Below are positions 49,356-58,364 of a stretch of DNA of 64,000 nucleotides, in pieces. The position numbers and the translations under genes were made by a program. This stretch comes from Methanobacteriota archaeon (lineage in GTDB: Archaea > Thermoplasmatota > Thermoplasmata > Methanomassiliicoccales > Methanomethylophilaceae), in contig JAEXCH010000002.1 of the NCBI GenBank assembly GCA_023402275.1, positions 124,001 to 188,000 of the forward strand. The letters are read 5' to 3'. The notes under the pieces were generated by a model, which did no database searches, had not been told where the DNA came from, and saw only the letters and a program-made list of their open reading frames with translations. Each line of letters begins with the position of its first letter. Position 1 is the first letter of the stretch.

Positions 49356-49874
49356 ATGCCCAGACCTACGAACAAGGATGAACTCGTTGCAGCCGCTACG
49401 GATCAATATGACAGATTATGGAAGATGATCGATTCCATGTCTGACGAGGAAAAGAACTCAGAATTCAAATTTGAGGACAGGGACAAGAATCTGAGGGATG
49501 TTCTGATACATCTACATGAATGGCATAACATGATGGATACTTGGTACAGAGTAGGAGTATTGGAAGGCAGAATCCCCTATGTTCCAGGGGAAGGATACAC
49601 CTGGAAGACATTGCCTGCTCTGAATCTTAAGATATGGGAGCGATACCAGGATGTGTCATTATCAGAAGCGAAGGATCTTTTGAAAGAGAGCCACAGTAGG
49701 ATAATGGAATTGATAGATCGTCATACTAACGAAGAGTTATTCTCCAAAGGTATATACAAATGGACAAAGAGCTCAACACTCGGCGCATATTTCATAGGCA
49801 GCACATCAAGTCATTATGATTGGGCGATGAAGAAGATCAAGAAGCACATTAAAACATGTAAAGAGGTTATTTGA
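49356..49874 (+). CDS. ClbS/DfsB-family four-helix protein
   Basis: 172 residues beginning MPRPTNKDELVAAATDQYDR, with RDVLIHLHEWHNMMDTWY and STLGAYFIGSTSSHYDWAMK, features of the ClbS/DfsB (DinB-like) family; the histidines are at metal positions of the DinB fold. ClbS protects against colibactin; most family members have no known role. ATG 49356 matches the family start; TTG 49347 would add three residues. Stop TGA. Confidence 0.8.
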   Translation: MPRPTNKDELVAAATDQYDRLWKMIDSMSDEEKNSEFKFEDRDKNLRDVLIHLHEWHNMMDTWYRVGVLEGRIPYVPGEGYTWKTLPALNLKIWERYQDVSLSEAKDLLKESHSRIMELIDRHTNEELFSKGIYKWTKSSTLGAYFIGSTSSHYDWAMKKIKKHIKTCKEVI

Positions 49875-49958
49875 GCTACTCTGTTGTCCCATTTAGGGAG
49901 ATAAAGAGCAATAAATCAAAAGCTTCATGAATATTCAGACCCGTATGCTGATGTAAAC

Positions 49959-50768
49959 TCAATCCAGATGCCGTATAATCATCGATTTTGCATCTTCTTC
50001 GTAAACAATTATGGAAATCTTACTCGGAATTTCAAATCCAAATACTTTAATCATTGATATTAATGTTTCTATCAAGTCTTTTTTTTCATCCACTCTTATT
50101 CTAGATAAGCCCCCTCCTATTATTGGCATACACACTGGATATCCTTGAGAATTTCTATCAATGAATTCTAAGAGTCTGGATATTGAAAGATAATAATCAG
50201 AAACGCTACAATTTGAAACATTACTTTCATCGAACGTTGTTAGTGCCAACATGTAAAATTTCTTTTCATTCGATGTAACGATTGCTGTTGTTCCTACAGG
50301 GTATAGTTTAGTTTTTCCAACGTTTCTTTGAACTGGCTCAAATCCGATACCTTCGAGACTTTCATCTATCTGTCTGTCCAGTTCCACAATATTATCTTTA
50401 AAATACTTTTCAATAAACTGTCCATGCACAGAACACCTTGATATTATTCGGTCGTCAACAATTGTATCGAAATTTCTGTTTACAGGGATTATGGCAATAT
50501 CATTTTCATCCAAAATGTTTCCTATTTTTATGTTTATTATTTTCCCTTTAGGCAATTTTATTATTTTCGATTTTGATAAATAGTTAATCGCGATAACAAT
50601 TGCTACTGAAAAAAGTATGATGATAATAATCATTAGGATTTTAGAAAACATCGTAACTTCATTTGGTATTAGTATGAAAAGTATAGACAACACTGTGGTG
50701 ATTGATGCCACGAACCCCAAATCAGAAATGGCTATGGATTTCCTTAATTTGTCAAATCTTTGTCCCAT
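49959..50768 (-). CDS. membrane-anchored macro-domain protein (ThsA-Macro/DUF6430 type, type II Thoeris-like)
   Basis: 269 residues from ATG 50768. Two N-terminal helices (GFVASITTVLSILFILI and FSKILMIIIIILFSVAIVI) precede a macro-like domain: NIKIGNILDENDIAIIPVNR, NFDTIVDDRIISRCSVHGQF, YPVGTTAIV, FYMLALTTFDES and VCMPIIGGGLSRI. This order is that of the TM-macro effector of type II Thoeris defence (DUF6430/ThsA-Macro). In those systems a TIR protein makes an ADP-ribose-based signal that the macro domain binds. No TIR gene is nearby, so this is an orphan. Very AT-rich and isolated, signs of transfer. Stop TGA. Confidence 0.65.
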   Translation of the reverse strand: MGQRFDKLRKSIAISDLGFVASITTVLSILFILIPNEVTMFSKILMIIIIILFSVAIVIAINYLSKSKIIKLPKGKIINIKIGNILDENDIAIIPVNRNFDTIVDDRIISRCSVHGQFIEKYFKDNIVELDRQIDESLEGIGFEPVQRNVGKTKLYPVGTTAIVTSNEKKFYMLALTTFDESNVSNCSVSDYYLSISRLLEFIDRNSQGYPVCMPIIGGGLSRIRVDEKKDLIETLISMIKVFGFEIPSKISIIVYEEDAKSMIIRHLD

Positions 50769-50774
50769 TTTCAA

Positions 50775-51147
50775 ACACGATTTAGTATAGATTCCAATAT
50801 TAATTATTGTTACTTATAAGCCTACTCGAGTGAACCTCACTTCCTGTATCATTTGACATTGTTAAGAATTAGTAGTATCTGGATCACTCGATTTAAACCT
50901 AATTACAAAGCAAGATAAATAAAGGTGTTAAAAATAATTTCATTGTTTATCTTCGGTCTCAAAAAGAGTTTTACCAGAGCAATTTGAACCTTAAATCTTT
51001 TTCAGACCATATCCGAGAATGCATATCGTACAATGCACCCCCTCATAAGATATATTGACTCTTATGACAAACCGTTATCAGTTCCCGAAACGATATTATG
51101 TACTAATCCGACCAATTCGATAATAAATCCCATTGCCATTACCCCTC
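50775..51147. other. intergenic region with an inverted repeat
   Basis: About 375 bp without a supported gene. It must hold the promoter of the macro-domain gene to its left and of the ABC exporter to its right. TCATAAGA-9 nt-TCTTATGA (51043-51067) is a perfect 8-bp dyad inside it; a TATA-like GATAATAAAT (51118-51127) lies about 25 bp before the exporter GTG. Confidence 0.6.
51043..51067. promoter_or_regulatory. 8-bp inverted repeat upstream of the ABC exporter
   Basis: TCATAAGA-TATATTGAC-TCTTATGA, perfect arms with a 9-nt spacer, about 50 bp upstream of the TATA-like element of the exporter operon. Candidate operator. Confidence 0.45.
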
Positions 51148-52050
51148 GTGAACGCGATAGAGGTCTCGGATCTTAAGAAATATTTCGGCGATGTTAAAGC
51201 TGTGAATGGCATCTCATTCACTGTCGGACAGGGACAGCTATTCGCATTCTTAGGACCTAACGGAGCCGGTAAAAGCACTACCATTGACATGTTATGCTCA
51301 TTCCTTAAGCCGGATTCAGGCGAAGTGACCATTCTTGGCAACAGTCTAGGAATAGATGATGACAAGATACGGAATGAGATCGGTATTGTTTTCCAGACCG
51401 GTACTCTTGATAACAGGCTGACCATAAAGGAGAATCTTAAGTTCAGAGGCAGTCTCTACGATCACGAGTCCATAGAGAATCGAATGAACATAGCGATGGA
51501 TATCGTCGGCATATCGGATATCGCAGACAGGAGATACGGCAAACTGTCCGGCGGTCAGAAAAGAAGGGCTGACATAGCCAGAGCCTTGATACACACACCG
51601 AAGATCCTGTTCCTGGATGAACCCACTACTGGACTGGACCCTCAGACCAGACGCAATGTATGGGATATGATACTGGACCTCAAGAACAACGGTGGGGTCA
51701 CTATATTCCTTACAACACATTACATGGAGGAGGCAGCAGGTGCGGATTATGTTGTGGTCATGGATAAGGGCCGCATAGCTGCCAAGGGCACCCCTACCGA
51801 TCTGAAGGAGAGATACAGTTCAGATACCGTACGGATAGTTCCGAAGGACATCGATATATTCATGGATATCTTGGATGAGGATGGCATTCCATACTTGATA
51901 GAGGGTGGGGTCATGGTCATATCGATAGATCATACTCTTGATTCAATTCCAATAATTGATAGGTACAAGGACCATATCTCTAACATACAGGTCCTGAACG
52001 GTACACTGGATGATGCTTTTGTCAGAATAATCGAAGGGGGTCTTGAATGA
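51148..52050 (+). CDS. ABC-2 exporter ATPase (DrrA-like)
   Basis: 300 residues from GTG 51148, which lies about 25 bp after a TATA-like box, so likely leaderless; TTG 51133 is too close to that box. Walker A GPNGAGKST, signature LSGGQKRRADIARAL, Walker B ILFLDEPTTGLDPQTRR, H-loop TTHYM, and a C-terminal extension of the daunorubicin-resistance type. Overlaps its permease by 4 bp (ATGA). Substrate unknown. Stop TGA. Confidence 0.87.
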   Translation: MNAIEVSDLKKYFGDVKAVNGISFTVGQGQLFAFLGPNGAGKSTTIDMLCSFLKPDSGEVTILGNSLGIDDDKIRNEIGIVFQTGTLDNRLTIKENLKFRGSLYDHESIENRMNIAMDIVGISDIADRRYGKLSGGQKRRADIARALIHTPKILFLDEPTTGLDPQTRRNVWDMILDLKNNGGVTIFLTTHYMEEAAGADYVVVMDKGRIAAKGTPTDLKERYSSDTVRIVPKDIDIFMDILDEDGIPYLIEGGVMVISIDHTLDSIPIIDRYKDHISNIQVLNGTLDDAFVRIIEGGLE

Positions 52051-52907
52051 GGTCCAACATGCTTCTTTTTGCATACAGGAACGTAAGGGTTTTCTTCCGT
52101 GACAGAGCATCTGTCGTATTTTCAATGATGGGAGCTTTGATCGTTATAGCGCTATACTTCTTATTCTTAGGCGATTTCCTTGTTCAAAGTTATTCAGAAC
52201 TTCCCAATGCCAGAGAGATACTCGACAGTTGGGCAATGGCAGGTTTGCTTGCAATAGTTCCAGTCACCACCACGCTTGGTGCACTTGGCATAATGATCGA
52301 TGACAATATCACGGGTGCAGCTAGGGATTTCACTGTCTCACCTATGAAAAGATATGAGATAGTTGGAGGGTATGTGATAAGCACCTTCGTTGTGGGAGTG
52401 GTGATGAGCCTGTTATCACTTGCATTCGCTGAGGCGTATATCGTCAGCAACGGCGGAGATATCCTGGGCGGGATCCAGTTTGCCAAGGTTATCGGTCTGA
52501 TATTGATATCTGTACTTTCCGCAAGTGCGATAATGTTGCTGGTTGCTCTTTTGATCAGTTCCCATAACGCATATGGTATGGCAAGCACCATAGTCGGAAC
52601 CCTTATCGGTTTCCTTACCGGGGTTTTCATTCCGATCGGAGTGCTCCCTTCGGTGATGGGGTCCGTTGTCAAGATAATTCCCGCATCGCATTCCGCATCC
52701 CTTTTCAGACAGGTGATGATGGAAAAACCAATGGAGGTCATGTCGGGAATGCCGGCAGAGGACATATTGAAATTCGAACTCGATCTTGGTGTCAGGTTTG
52801 AATTCGGAGATCTTCTGGTGGGGCCGGGATCGAGCATCATCATACTACTTGGGGTCGCAGCTGTATTCTTTATCGCAGCGATAATAAAGCTCTCGATCAA
52901 GAAATGA
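52047..52907 (+). CDS. ABC-2 type permease (DrrB-like)
   Basis: 286 residues with six helices. The N-terminal YRNVRVFFRDRASVVFSMMG and the central TRAARDFTVSPMKR-like loop (ITGAARDFTVSPMKRYEIVG) match ABC-2 exporters with a DrrA-type ATPase. A long loop with IIPASHSASLFRQVM precedes the last helix. SD GGGGG lies upstream of the ATG that overlaps the ATPase stop. Stop TGA. Confidence 0.83.
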   Translation: MRSNMLLFAYRNVRVFFRDRASVVFSMMGALIVIALYFLFLGDFLVQSYSELPNAREILDSWAMAGLLAIVPVTTTLGALGIMIDDNITGAARDFTVSPMKRYEIVGGYVISTFVVGVVMSLLSLAFAEAYIVSNGGDILGGIQFAKVIGLILISVLSASAIMLLVALLISSHNAYGMASTIVGTLIGFLTGVFIPIGVLPSVMGSVVKIIPASHSASLFRQVMMEKPMEVMSGMPAEDILKFELDLGVRFEFGDLLVGPGSSIIILLGVAAVFFIAAIIKLSIKK

Positions 52908-52975
52908 GATCGTATCTGATCGGTTCGTGAATATTACAAACTGGTTAATACCTCATATGTTCATGATATTCCTCA

Positions 52976-53821
52976 ATGTCAGAGAGAAAGATAGTAAAGA
53001 AAGTTGTAGGAATGCCAGCCGTTGATGGGGCGGGAGTACATCTCGTAAGGGTACTTAGCAACAACACAGTGTATGATTTCGATCCGTTTCTGATGTTGGA
53101 TTCGTTCGATTCAAGGAACCCAGATGACTATATTGCTGGTTTCCCCACACATCCTCACAGAGGTATCGAGACCGTCACCTATCTGATCCACGGAGAGATC
53201 GACCATGAGGATAGTCTTGGGAACAAAGGCAGGATCATGCCGGGAGAGAGTCAATGGATGACCGCAGGCAGTGGGATATTACACCAAGAGATGCCGCAAC
53301 CGGCAGAGAGGATGCTTGGGGTACAGTTGTGGATAAATCTTCCCAAGAAGGATAAGATGACCGACCCCAAATACTTCGATATAAGGAATAACATGGTCGG
53401 GAAGACCGAGACCAATGAAGCGATAGTTCGCGTAATATCCGGAGAATATAAAGGAGTAAAAGGAGTCAAACCACATCATATCCAGGCGACATACTATGAT
53501 GTTCTTCTGAAGAAGGATTCAACGATAAAGATCGATACGAAACCAAATGAGAATGTGTTCATATTCCTGATCGAAGGAGAGGCTGTTGTACAAGGGGAAA
53601 GGATACCTGAGAAGACAGCCGTGCTTTTCGGAGAAGGAGATACAATATCGGTCTCGACACCGAAGGGGGAAACCTCCAGATTCCTATTCTTATCGGGGAA
53701 ACCAGTCAAGGAAAGTGTCGCATGGGGTGGACCTATTGTGATGAATACTGAGGACGAACTCAGACATGCGTTCACTGAACTTCAGGAAGGAACGTTCATA
53801 AAACATAGACCTTCAATGTAA
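52976..53821 (+). CDS. pirin-family bicupin
   Basis: 281 residues, two cupin domains. The pirin metal ligands are present: two His in FPTHPHRGIET, then His and Glu in ILHQEMPQP. Prokaryotic pirins have quercetinase or redox-sensing roles, and the substrate here is unknown. A TATA-like TTAATACC lies upstream. Stop TAA, followed by a hairpin terminator shared with convergent purF. Confidence 0.9.
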   Translation: MSERKIVKKVVGMPAVDGAGVHLVRVLSNNTVYDFDPFLMLDSFDSRNPDDYIAGFPTHPHRGIETVTYLIHGEIDHEDSLGNKGRIMPGESQWMTAGSGILHQEMPQPAERMLGVQLWINLPKKDKMTDPKYFDIRNNMVGKTETNEAIVRVISGEYKGVKGVKPHHIQATYYDVLLKKDSTIKIDTKPNENVFIFLIEGEAVVQGERIPEKTAVLFGEGDTISVSTPKGETSRFLFLSGKPVKESVAWGGPIVMNTEDELRHAFTELQEGTFIKHRPSM

Positions 53822-53823
53822 AC

Positions 53824-53850
53824 GTGCCTTCTGGCACATTTTCAATTTTT
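53824..53850 (+). terminator. hairpin plus T-run after the pirin gene
   Basis: GTGCC-TTCT-GGCAC (53824-53837) followed by ATTTTCAATTTTTT, just after the pirin stop and abutting the purF stop on the other strand. Confidence 0.75.
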
Positions 53851-55256
53851 TAGAAATCAGAGTTCAATGTAGATTGGAATCTGTGTATCTCACCGGGTAT
53901 GCGTGTGGGATATTTTCCGTTAACACAAGCGAGACAGAGATCGTTCTCTGGTTTTCCGATAGCCTCTATCAATCCCTCTATGCTTATGTATCCCAGACTA
54001 TCGGCGCCTATTATGTCGCATACGTCCTCTGTGGAGCGGCCGGTAGCTACGAACTGATCCCTGGATTTCATATCCACACCATAATAACATGGTGCTATGA
54101 CAGGTGGACTTCCTACGCGGACATGGACCTCTTTGGCCCCCGCCTTCCTCAACATTGATATGAGCTTCTTGAGTGTGGTTCCCCTCACGATACTGTCGTC
54201 GACGATGACCATACGTTTTCCTTCCACAGTGCTCTTGATGGGATTCATCTTCATGGATACCGCCAACTCCCTTTCAGATTGTTCGGGGAGTATGAACGTC
54301 CTTTCGGCAAAACGGTTCTTCATAAATCCTTCTTCATATGGTATGCCGGATGCTATCGAGAATCCTATTGCATGAGCGCGTCCGGAATCGGGTATCGGCA
54401 TTATCATGTCAACATCTGCAGGACATTCCCTCGCGAGTATCTCTCCGATCCTCTTCCTTATGCCATAGACCTCTCTCTCGTCTATGACAGAATCAGGTCT
54501 TGCGAAATATACCCACTCGAACATGCAATGTGCCTTGTTCTTCGTTTCCGGACCTGGGTGTGGCATGAAGTGGTCCCACATTATCTCTACGATCTCGCCC
54601 GGTGCCACATCACGTATGAATGTTCCATTCAGAGCATCTATTGCCGCACTCTCGGATACCACAATGTGGCCTTCGTCGATCTCTCCTATACATAGGGGTC
54701 TGAGTCCGTATGGGTCCCTTATACCGAAGAGTCTGTCATTTATCATTATTGTCAGGGCGTAAGCTCCTTCCAACTCGGTCATCATGCTCTTCATTGCTCT
54801 GACAGGGTCGTTGTATTGGACCATGTACTTGCTGAGCACCTTTGTGACAAGTTCGCTGTCAGAATCAGTAAGGAACGATGTTCCCGCTGCGAGATATTTC
54901 TCTTTGAGTTCTGCATAATTGGTAAGATCGCCGTTGTGAGCAACAACTACTGTACCGAAACTCGTTGTTACCATAAGAGGCTGTGCGTTGATTACGCTCT
55001 TAGAACCTGTTGTAGAATATCTTACGTGGCCCACACCGATGTTACCTTCGACGTTGGCCAGTTTCTCTTTGCTCAATGCGACCTGTACCAGACCGTTATC
55101 TCTTACGGTCTGGATATGACCTTTGTTAAAAACAGATATACCCGCGCTCTCCTGACCGCGGTGTTGGATTATCATGAGGGTCTTCTGCAAAGCTGGTACA
55201 ATATTGTAGGTGGCTGAAATGCCGACCACTCCGCAGCTGTGCTTTGGCCCCGACAT
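53850..55256 (-). CDS. purF: amidophosphoribosyltransferase PurF
   Basis: 468 residues. The glutaminase nucleophile is C8, after a short propeptide MSGPKHS, followed by GVVGISA; conserved QHRGQESAGI and later the PRPP site VIVDDSIVRGTT. It makes phosphoribosylamine, the first step of purine synthesis. It follows the eL37 and Sm-like genes on the same strand with 9 bp between, a neighbourhood conserved in many euryarchaea. Stop TAA. Confidence 0.94.
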   Translation of the reverse strand: MSGPKHSCGVVGISATYNIVPALQKTLMIIQHRGQESAGISVFNKGHIQTVRDNGLVQVALSKEKLANVEGNIGVGHVRYSTTGSKSVINAQPLMVTTSFGTVVVAHNGDLTNYAELKEKYLAAGTSFLTDSDSELVTKVLSKYMVQYNDPVRAMKSMMTELEGAYALTIMINDRLFGIRDPYGLRPLCIGEIDEGHIVVSESAAIDALNGTFIRDVAPGEIVEIMWDHFMPHPGPETKNKAHCMFEWVYFARPDSVIDEREVYGIRKRIGEILARECPADVDMIMPIPDSGRAHAIGFSIASGIPYEEGFMKNRFAERTFILPEQSERELAVSMKMNPIKSTVEGKRMVIVDDSIVRGTTLKKLISMLRKAGAKEVHVRVGSPPVIAPCYYGVDMKSRDQFVATGRSTEDVCDIIGADSLGYISIEGLIEAIGKPENDLCLACVNGKYPTRIPGEIHRFQSTLNSDF

Positions 55257-55265
55257 GTATTACCC

Positions 55266-55436
55266 TTAATCTCTTGCTTTAGCCCAGGCGTAGGATCTCA
55301 TTTTTGCGGTCTTCCCATAACCGCATGAGGCACATACTCCCCTTCTCGCATGATACGAGTGCTTTCCGCATCTGCGGCAGGGTATATGGGTCTTGTATTT
55401 GTTGTGCCTTCCCTGTGCTGGTGTTCCTGTTCCCAT
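55266..55436 (-). CDS. ribosomal protein eL37
   Basis: 56 residues starting MGTGTPAQGRHNKYKTHIPC, with the zinc-binding pattern C-x2-C (CRRCGKHSYH) and C-x2-C (CASCGYGKT), ending MRSYAWAKARD. This is the eukaryote/archaeal-type large-subunit protein L37e. It lies between the Sm-like gene (13 bp) and purF (9 bp) in one operon. Stop TAA. Confidence 0.95.
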   Translation of the reverse strand: MGTGTPAQGRHNKYKTHIPCRRCGKHSYHARRGVCASCGYGKTAKMRSYAWAKARD

Positions 55437-55449
55437 GATCTATCTCTCC

Positions 55450-55665
55450 TTATGGTGAAATGTAAATTACGTTGTCCCCGCGGACAATGGCCAAATTGAT
55501 CTTCCTTACCGATTCTCCGTTGTGGAATTCCTCAACGTTCTTCAATACTACGTTCATATGAGGGTCGTATCCATCGAGTACTCCTCTGTACTCCCTCTTT
55601 CCCTTTAATTCAACGATGACGTTCTTGTTCGTTGACTGACTGAGAACAGATAATGGTTTGATCAT
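55450..55665 (-). CDS. Sm-like (LSm/SmAP) RNA-binding protein
   Basis: 71 residues with Sm1 (NVIVELKGKREYRGVLDGYD, PHMNVVLKN) and Sm2 (IVRGDNVIYIS) motifs. Archaeal Sm proteins form heptameric rings on U-rich RNA. First gene of the Sm-eL37-purF unit. Stop TAA. Confidence 0.94.
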   Translation of the reverse strand: MIKPLSVLSQSTNKNVIVELKGKREYRGVLDGYDPHMNVVLKNVEEFHNGESVRKINLAIVRGDNVIYISP

Positions 55666-55986
55666 TTAGCCCACCAAGACTTCATAAGGGATTCAGTATT
55701 TGAAGGTATCGTACTCCCCTATTATCTTACATAAAAGAGTACGTGCAAAGAATACGCCATAACATAATAATCTGCCTGATCCTAAATCATTTCAGATGTC
55801 GTGTCAAAACTATTTCTATTATTTGAAATTGTCAAAATCGGAAGTAAAAACATGCCAATATCGGAAGTGGATTATTGTCAAGGCCAGAAATTTAAAATGT
55901 TTCTTCATGTACTTTTGATGATCCGATCCTCGGATATTTATCGATTTTGAATTATCGTAAGTTTGGATCATACTTCAGAATATTTC
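55666..55986. other. intergenic region with short direct repeats
   Basis: About 320 bp without a supported gene, containing the promoter of the Sm-like operon. ATCGGAAGT occurs twice 22 bp apart (near 55838 and 55860). TGATGATCCGATCCTCGGAT near 55916 holds a small dyad. I see no convincing RNA gene. Confidence 0.45.
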
Positions 55987-57108
55987 TTAGACGAACGCCC
56001 CTATCGCAGGTGCATCCAATCGGTCCATGTCAAAGAAGATTATCGCTTCCCTCATTCCTTTCTCGCCCATGCCTGTTCCGAGGAAATGGTCGAGCATCGA
56101 TGCCCTCCACATAAGGTCCAGTATAGTTGTCGACAGACATCCATAGTACGCATTGGCCATGTCGTCCTCGTAACCGGTGGCGTCCATAAGGCTGAATACA
56201 TTACCTAAGAAACTGTCCCTTTGATTCAGGATCGCGATGTAATCCGTCAGCACCTTGGCCCCTTCTGGTTCGAGGGGCTTTATCCTTATTGCATTGGCAT
56301 TGGTCTGTCCCTTTCTCTGAAGATCCCCATCATCATCAAGGATCATCCAGTCTATCCTTCCTGATTCACTGTCTGCAAGGAATAAATTCCAATTATAATC
56401 CTCATCACAGTATACGGGGGCATTGACAGGATCATTGGTGGACATTGATTCCATTGCTGTGGACATTGCCGCCTCATTCATCTCCTCAGGATCCATCGGA
56501 GCATCTGCTTTGACACCATCGATGTTCATGACAGGCTCCATCATCGTCATCTCCATGATCTTGCTGAGGTATGACATATCGGCGAATTTCTCGATGTTGT
56601 TGTCGACAGATGATCGAATCTTCTCAACATCGCCCATGACCCCTGCCTCTCTGCAGTTGAAATAGAATTGCGAATATACTTCTCCGGCCTCTTTTATAGC
56701 TCTCTTTATCCTAAGGTCCGCTTTGGAAACAATGTCCTTGGCCTCCTCGTCCGCAGCTATGCCTTTTCCTGTCCACACTCCTCTGCAGGAGAGATCGAGT
56801 TCGACCTTTACCCTGTCCCCGACATAGATGTGATATGGGAATTGTCTGCAATAGGTAGGCCTGTTGGCATACACCTTGCATCTTCTGTCATTAAGGAATA
56901 CACAGGACCCCTTTCCTTTCTTCAATGCAAGTGCCAGATATTTGTCTGGCCCTTTACTTTTTACAAGGTCCCTGCGATAATTCTTCTCAAAGAATCCTTT
57001 CTCATCCGCCAAGACCTCCGGCTGACACAGACAGCAAAGCCCGCATCCTTCGGGACATTCTGCCTTCTTATTCAACAGTTCGGTATAATCAACTTCATAA
57101 TCGGCCAC
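55987..57108 (-). CDS. YkgJ-type cysteine-cluster protein with long C-terminal extension
   Basis: 373 residues. The first about 130 form a YkgJ-type zinc/iron-chelating domain: CPEGCGLCCLCQ at 18-29, CVFL...CKVY, RPTYCRQFPY, and a later SCRGVW. The remaining 240 residues are acidic and helical (DPEEMNEAAMSTAMESMSTN) and are not recognised; a C-terminal MGEKGMREAIIFFDMDRLDA may bind a partner. Function unknown. The start ATG overlaps the pyrC stop by 14 bp, so it is co-expressed with pyrC. Stop TAA. Confidence 0.75.
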   Translation of the reverse strand: MADYEVDYTELLNKKAECPEGCGLCCLCQPEVLADEKGFFEKNYRRDLVKSKGPDKYLALALKKGKGSCVFLNDRRCKVYANRPTYCRQFPYHIYVGDRVKVELDLSCRGVWTGKGIAADEEAKDIVSKADLRIKRAIKEAGEVYSQFYFNCREAGVMGDVEKIRSSVDNNIEKFADMSYLSKIMEMTMMEPVMNIDGVKADAPMDPEEMNEAAMSTAMESMSTNDPVNAPVYCDEDYNWNLFLADSESGRIDWMILDDDGDLQRKGQTNANAIRIKPLEPEGAKVLTDYIAILNQRDSFLGNVFSLMDATGYEDDMANAYYGCLSTTILDLMWRASMLDHFLGTGMGEKGMREAIIFFDMDRLDAPAIGAFV

Positions 57109-58363
57109 AGATGTCCTCTCCTATCCTGTCTCCGCAGAATTCCCCTTCACTGATCTGTACCTCTCCTCTTACGATTACCAGTTCGGGGAACACTGCTTCC
57201 CATCCTTCATACGGGGAATACCCGGCCTTGCTATGAAGTTTTCTTACGTTTATCTCTGAGAATTTCCTGATATCGAATATCGAAAGATCCGCATCATATC
57301 CTTCTGCTATCCTCCCCTTATTCATTCCAAAGGATGCTGCAGGTGTTTCTGACCCCATCCTTACGGCTTGAGCCAGAGGTATCTTTTTCTGCCTGACCAT
57401 GTTCATTACTATCGGCATACTGGTCTCAACTCCCGGAATACCGCTTGGTGCCGAGTCAAAATTCTGAGATTTATCAGATAGTGTATGTGGGGCATGATCC
57501 GTTCCGAACATTGATATCCTGCCTTCAACGAACATCTTGTATAGAGCGTCCTTTGTTGCCTTGTCCCTGATCGGCGGGTTTACCTTGTATTCCGCTGTTG
57601 TTTGTTTGTCCGCTTCGAAGAAAAGGTGATGCAGCGTCACTTCGGTAGTGAAACCGAGTTCGTTGGCCAATGCAACGCTCTGTGCGTTGGTGTTATGGCA
57701 TATGTTTATGTTCATTCCTTTGAATCTTGAGAGTCTTCTCAGAGCGTTTATCTCCGCTTCGACCGGCCTGTTCCTCAGGTGGTCCCTGCAATTCCTCTCT
57801 TCATCTTTGAGGATCATGCTGTCATCCTCGGCATGTACGCTTATCCTCTTACCTGTTCTATGTATGCTTGCGAATGCGTCGGATATCTCCTCATCATCGT
57901 TCAGTAGTATCTTTCCTGTTGTTGAGCCCATGAATAATTTGAACCCTGCCACCAAAGGTGCCAGCAAACCTGCGTTACAACCGGGGGTTATCGCTGCGAA
58001 CAATCCATAATCTGTGTATGCTCTGCCTTTTATCACATTCTTCTTGCTGATCAATGAATCGACATCCGTGACCGGAGGTAATGTGTTCGGCATATCCAGG
58101 ACACAGGTCACTCCGCCGTGTACGGCGGAGAGTGTTCCCGAAGAGAAATCTTCTTTGTCTGTCATGCCGGGATCCCTGAAATGTACATGTGGATCGACGA
58201 ATCCGGGAAGTATGATCCCGTTGGCGGCCTTGATCCTCTTATCCTCTCCGCTCAGCACTTTCTTGACAGCGGTGATCCTTCCATTATCGATACCTATCTC
58301 GGCATCGGTTATCTCACCGTTAACGAATGCCTTTCCTTCGAGGACAAGATCGAAACCTATGAT
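57095..58363 (-). CDS. pyrC: dihydroorotase PyrC with apparent non-AUG (ATC) start
   Basis: 422 residues if begun at ATC 58363. Signatures are LPGFVDPHVHFRDPG (two metal His), NICHNTNAQS, and the catalytic Asp in FGTDHAPHT. It forms dihydroorotate for pyrimidine synthesis. Family-like sequence (FDLVLEGKAFVNGEITDAEI, GIDNGRITAV) extends upstream of GTG 58258, the first ordinary start codon. In that part there is no ATG, GTG or TTG after the in-frame stop. SD AAGGAAG (58368-58374) lies right before ATC-ATA, so ATC 58363 or ATA 58360 probably starts translation. 1 bp separates it from the AMMECR1 gene. Stop TGA. Confidence 0.85.
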   Translation of the reverse strand: MIGFDLVLEGKAFVNGEITDAEIGIDNGRITAVKKVLSGEDKRIKAANGIILPGFVDPHVHFRDPGMTDKEDFSSGTLSAVHGGVTCVLDMPNTLPPVTDVDSLISKKNVIKGRAYTDYGLFAAITPGCNAGLLAPLVAGFKLFMGSTTGKILLNDDEEISDAFASIHRTGKRISVHAEDDSMILKDEERNCRDHLRNRPVEAEINALRRLSRFKGMNINICHNTNAQSVALANELGFTTEVTLHHLFFEADKQTTAEYKVNPPIRDKATKDALYKMFVEGRISMFGTDHAPHTLSDKSQNFDSAPSGIPGVETSMPIVMNMVRQKKIPLAQAVRMGSETPAASFGMNKGRIAEGYDADLSIFDIRKFSEINVRKLHSKAGYSPYEGWEAVFPELVIVRGEVQISEGEFCGDRIGEDICGRL

Positions 58364-58364
58364 C

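Noticed and set aside
55666..55986. Possible structured RNA (TGATGA box near 55916)
   Set aside because: No matching CTGA box or stable fold is evident; the similarity to a C/D RNA rests on one short box.
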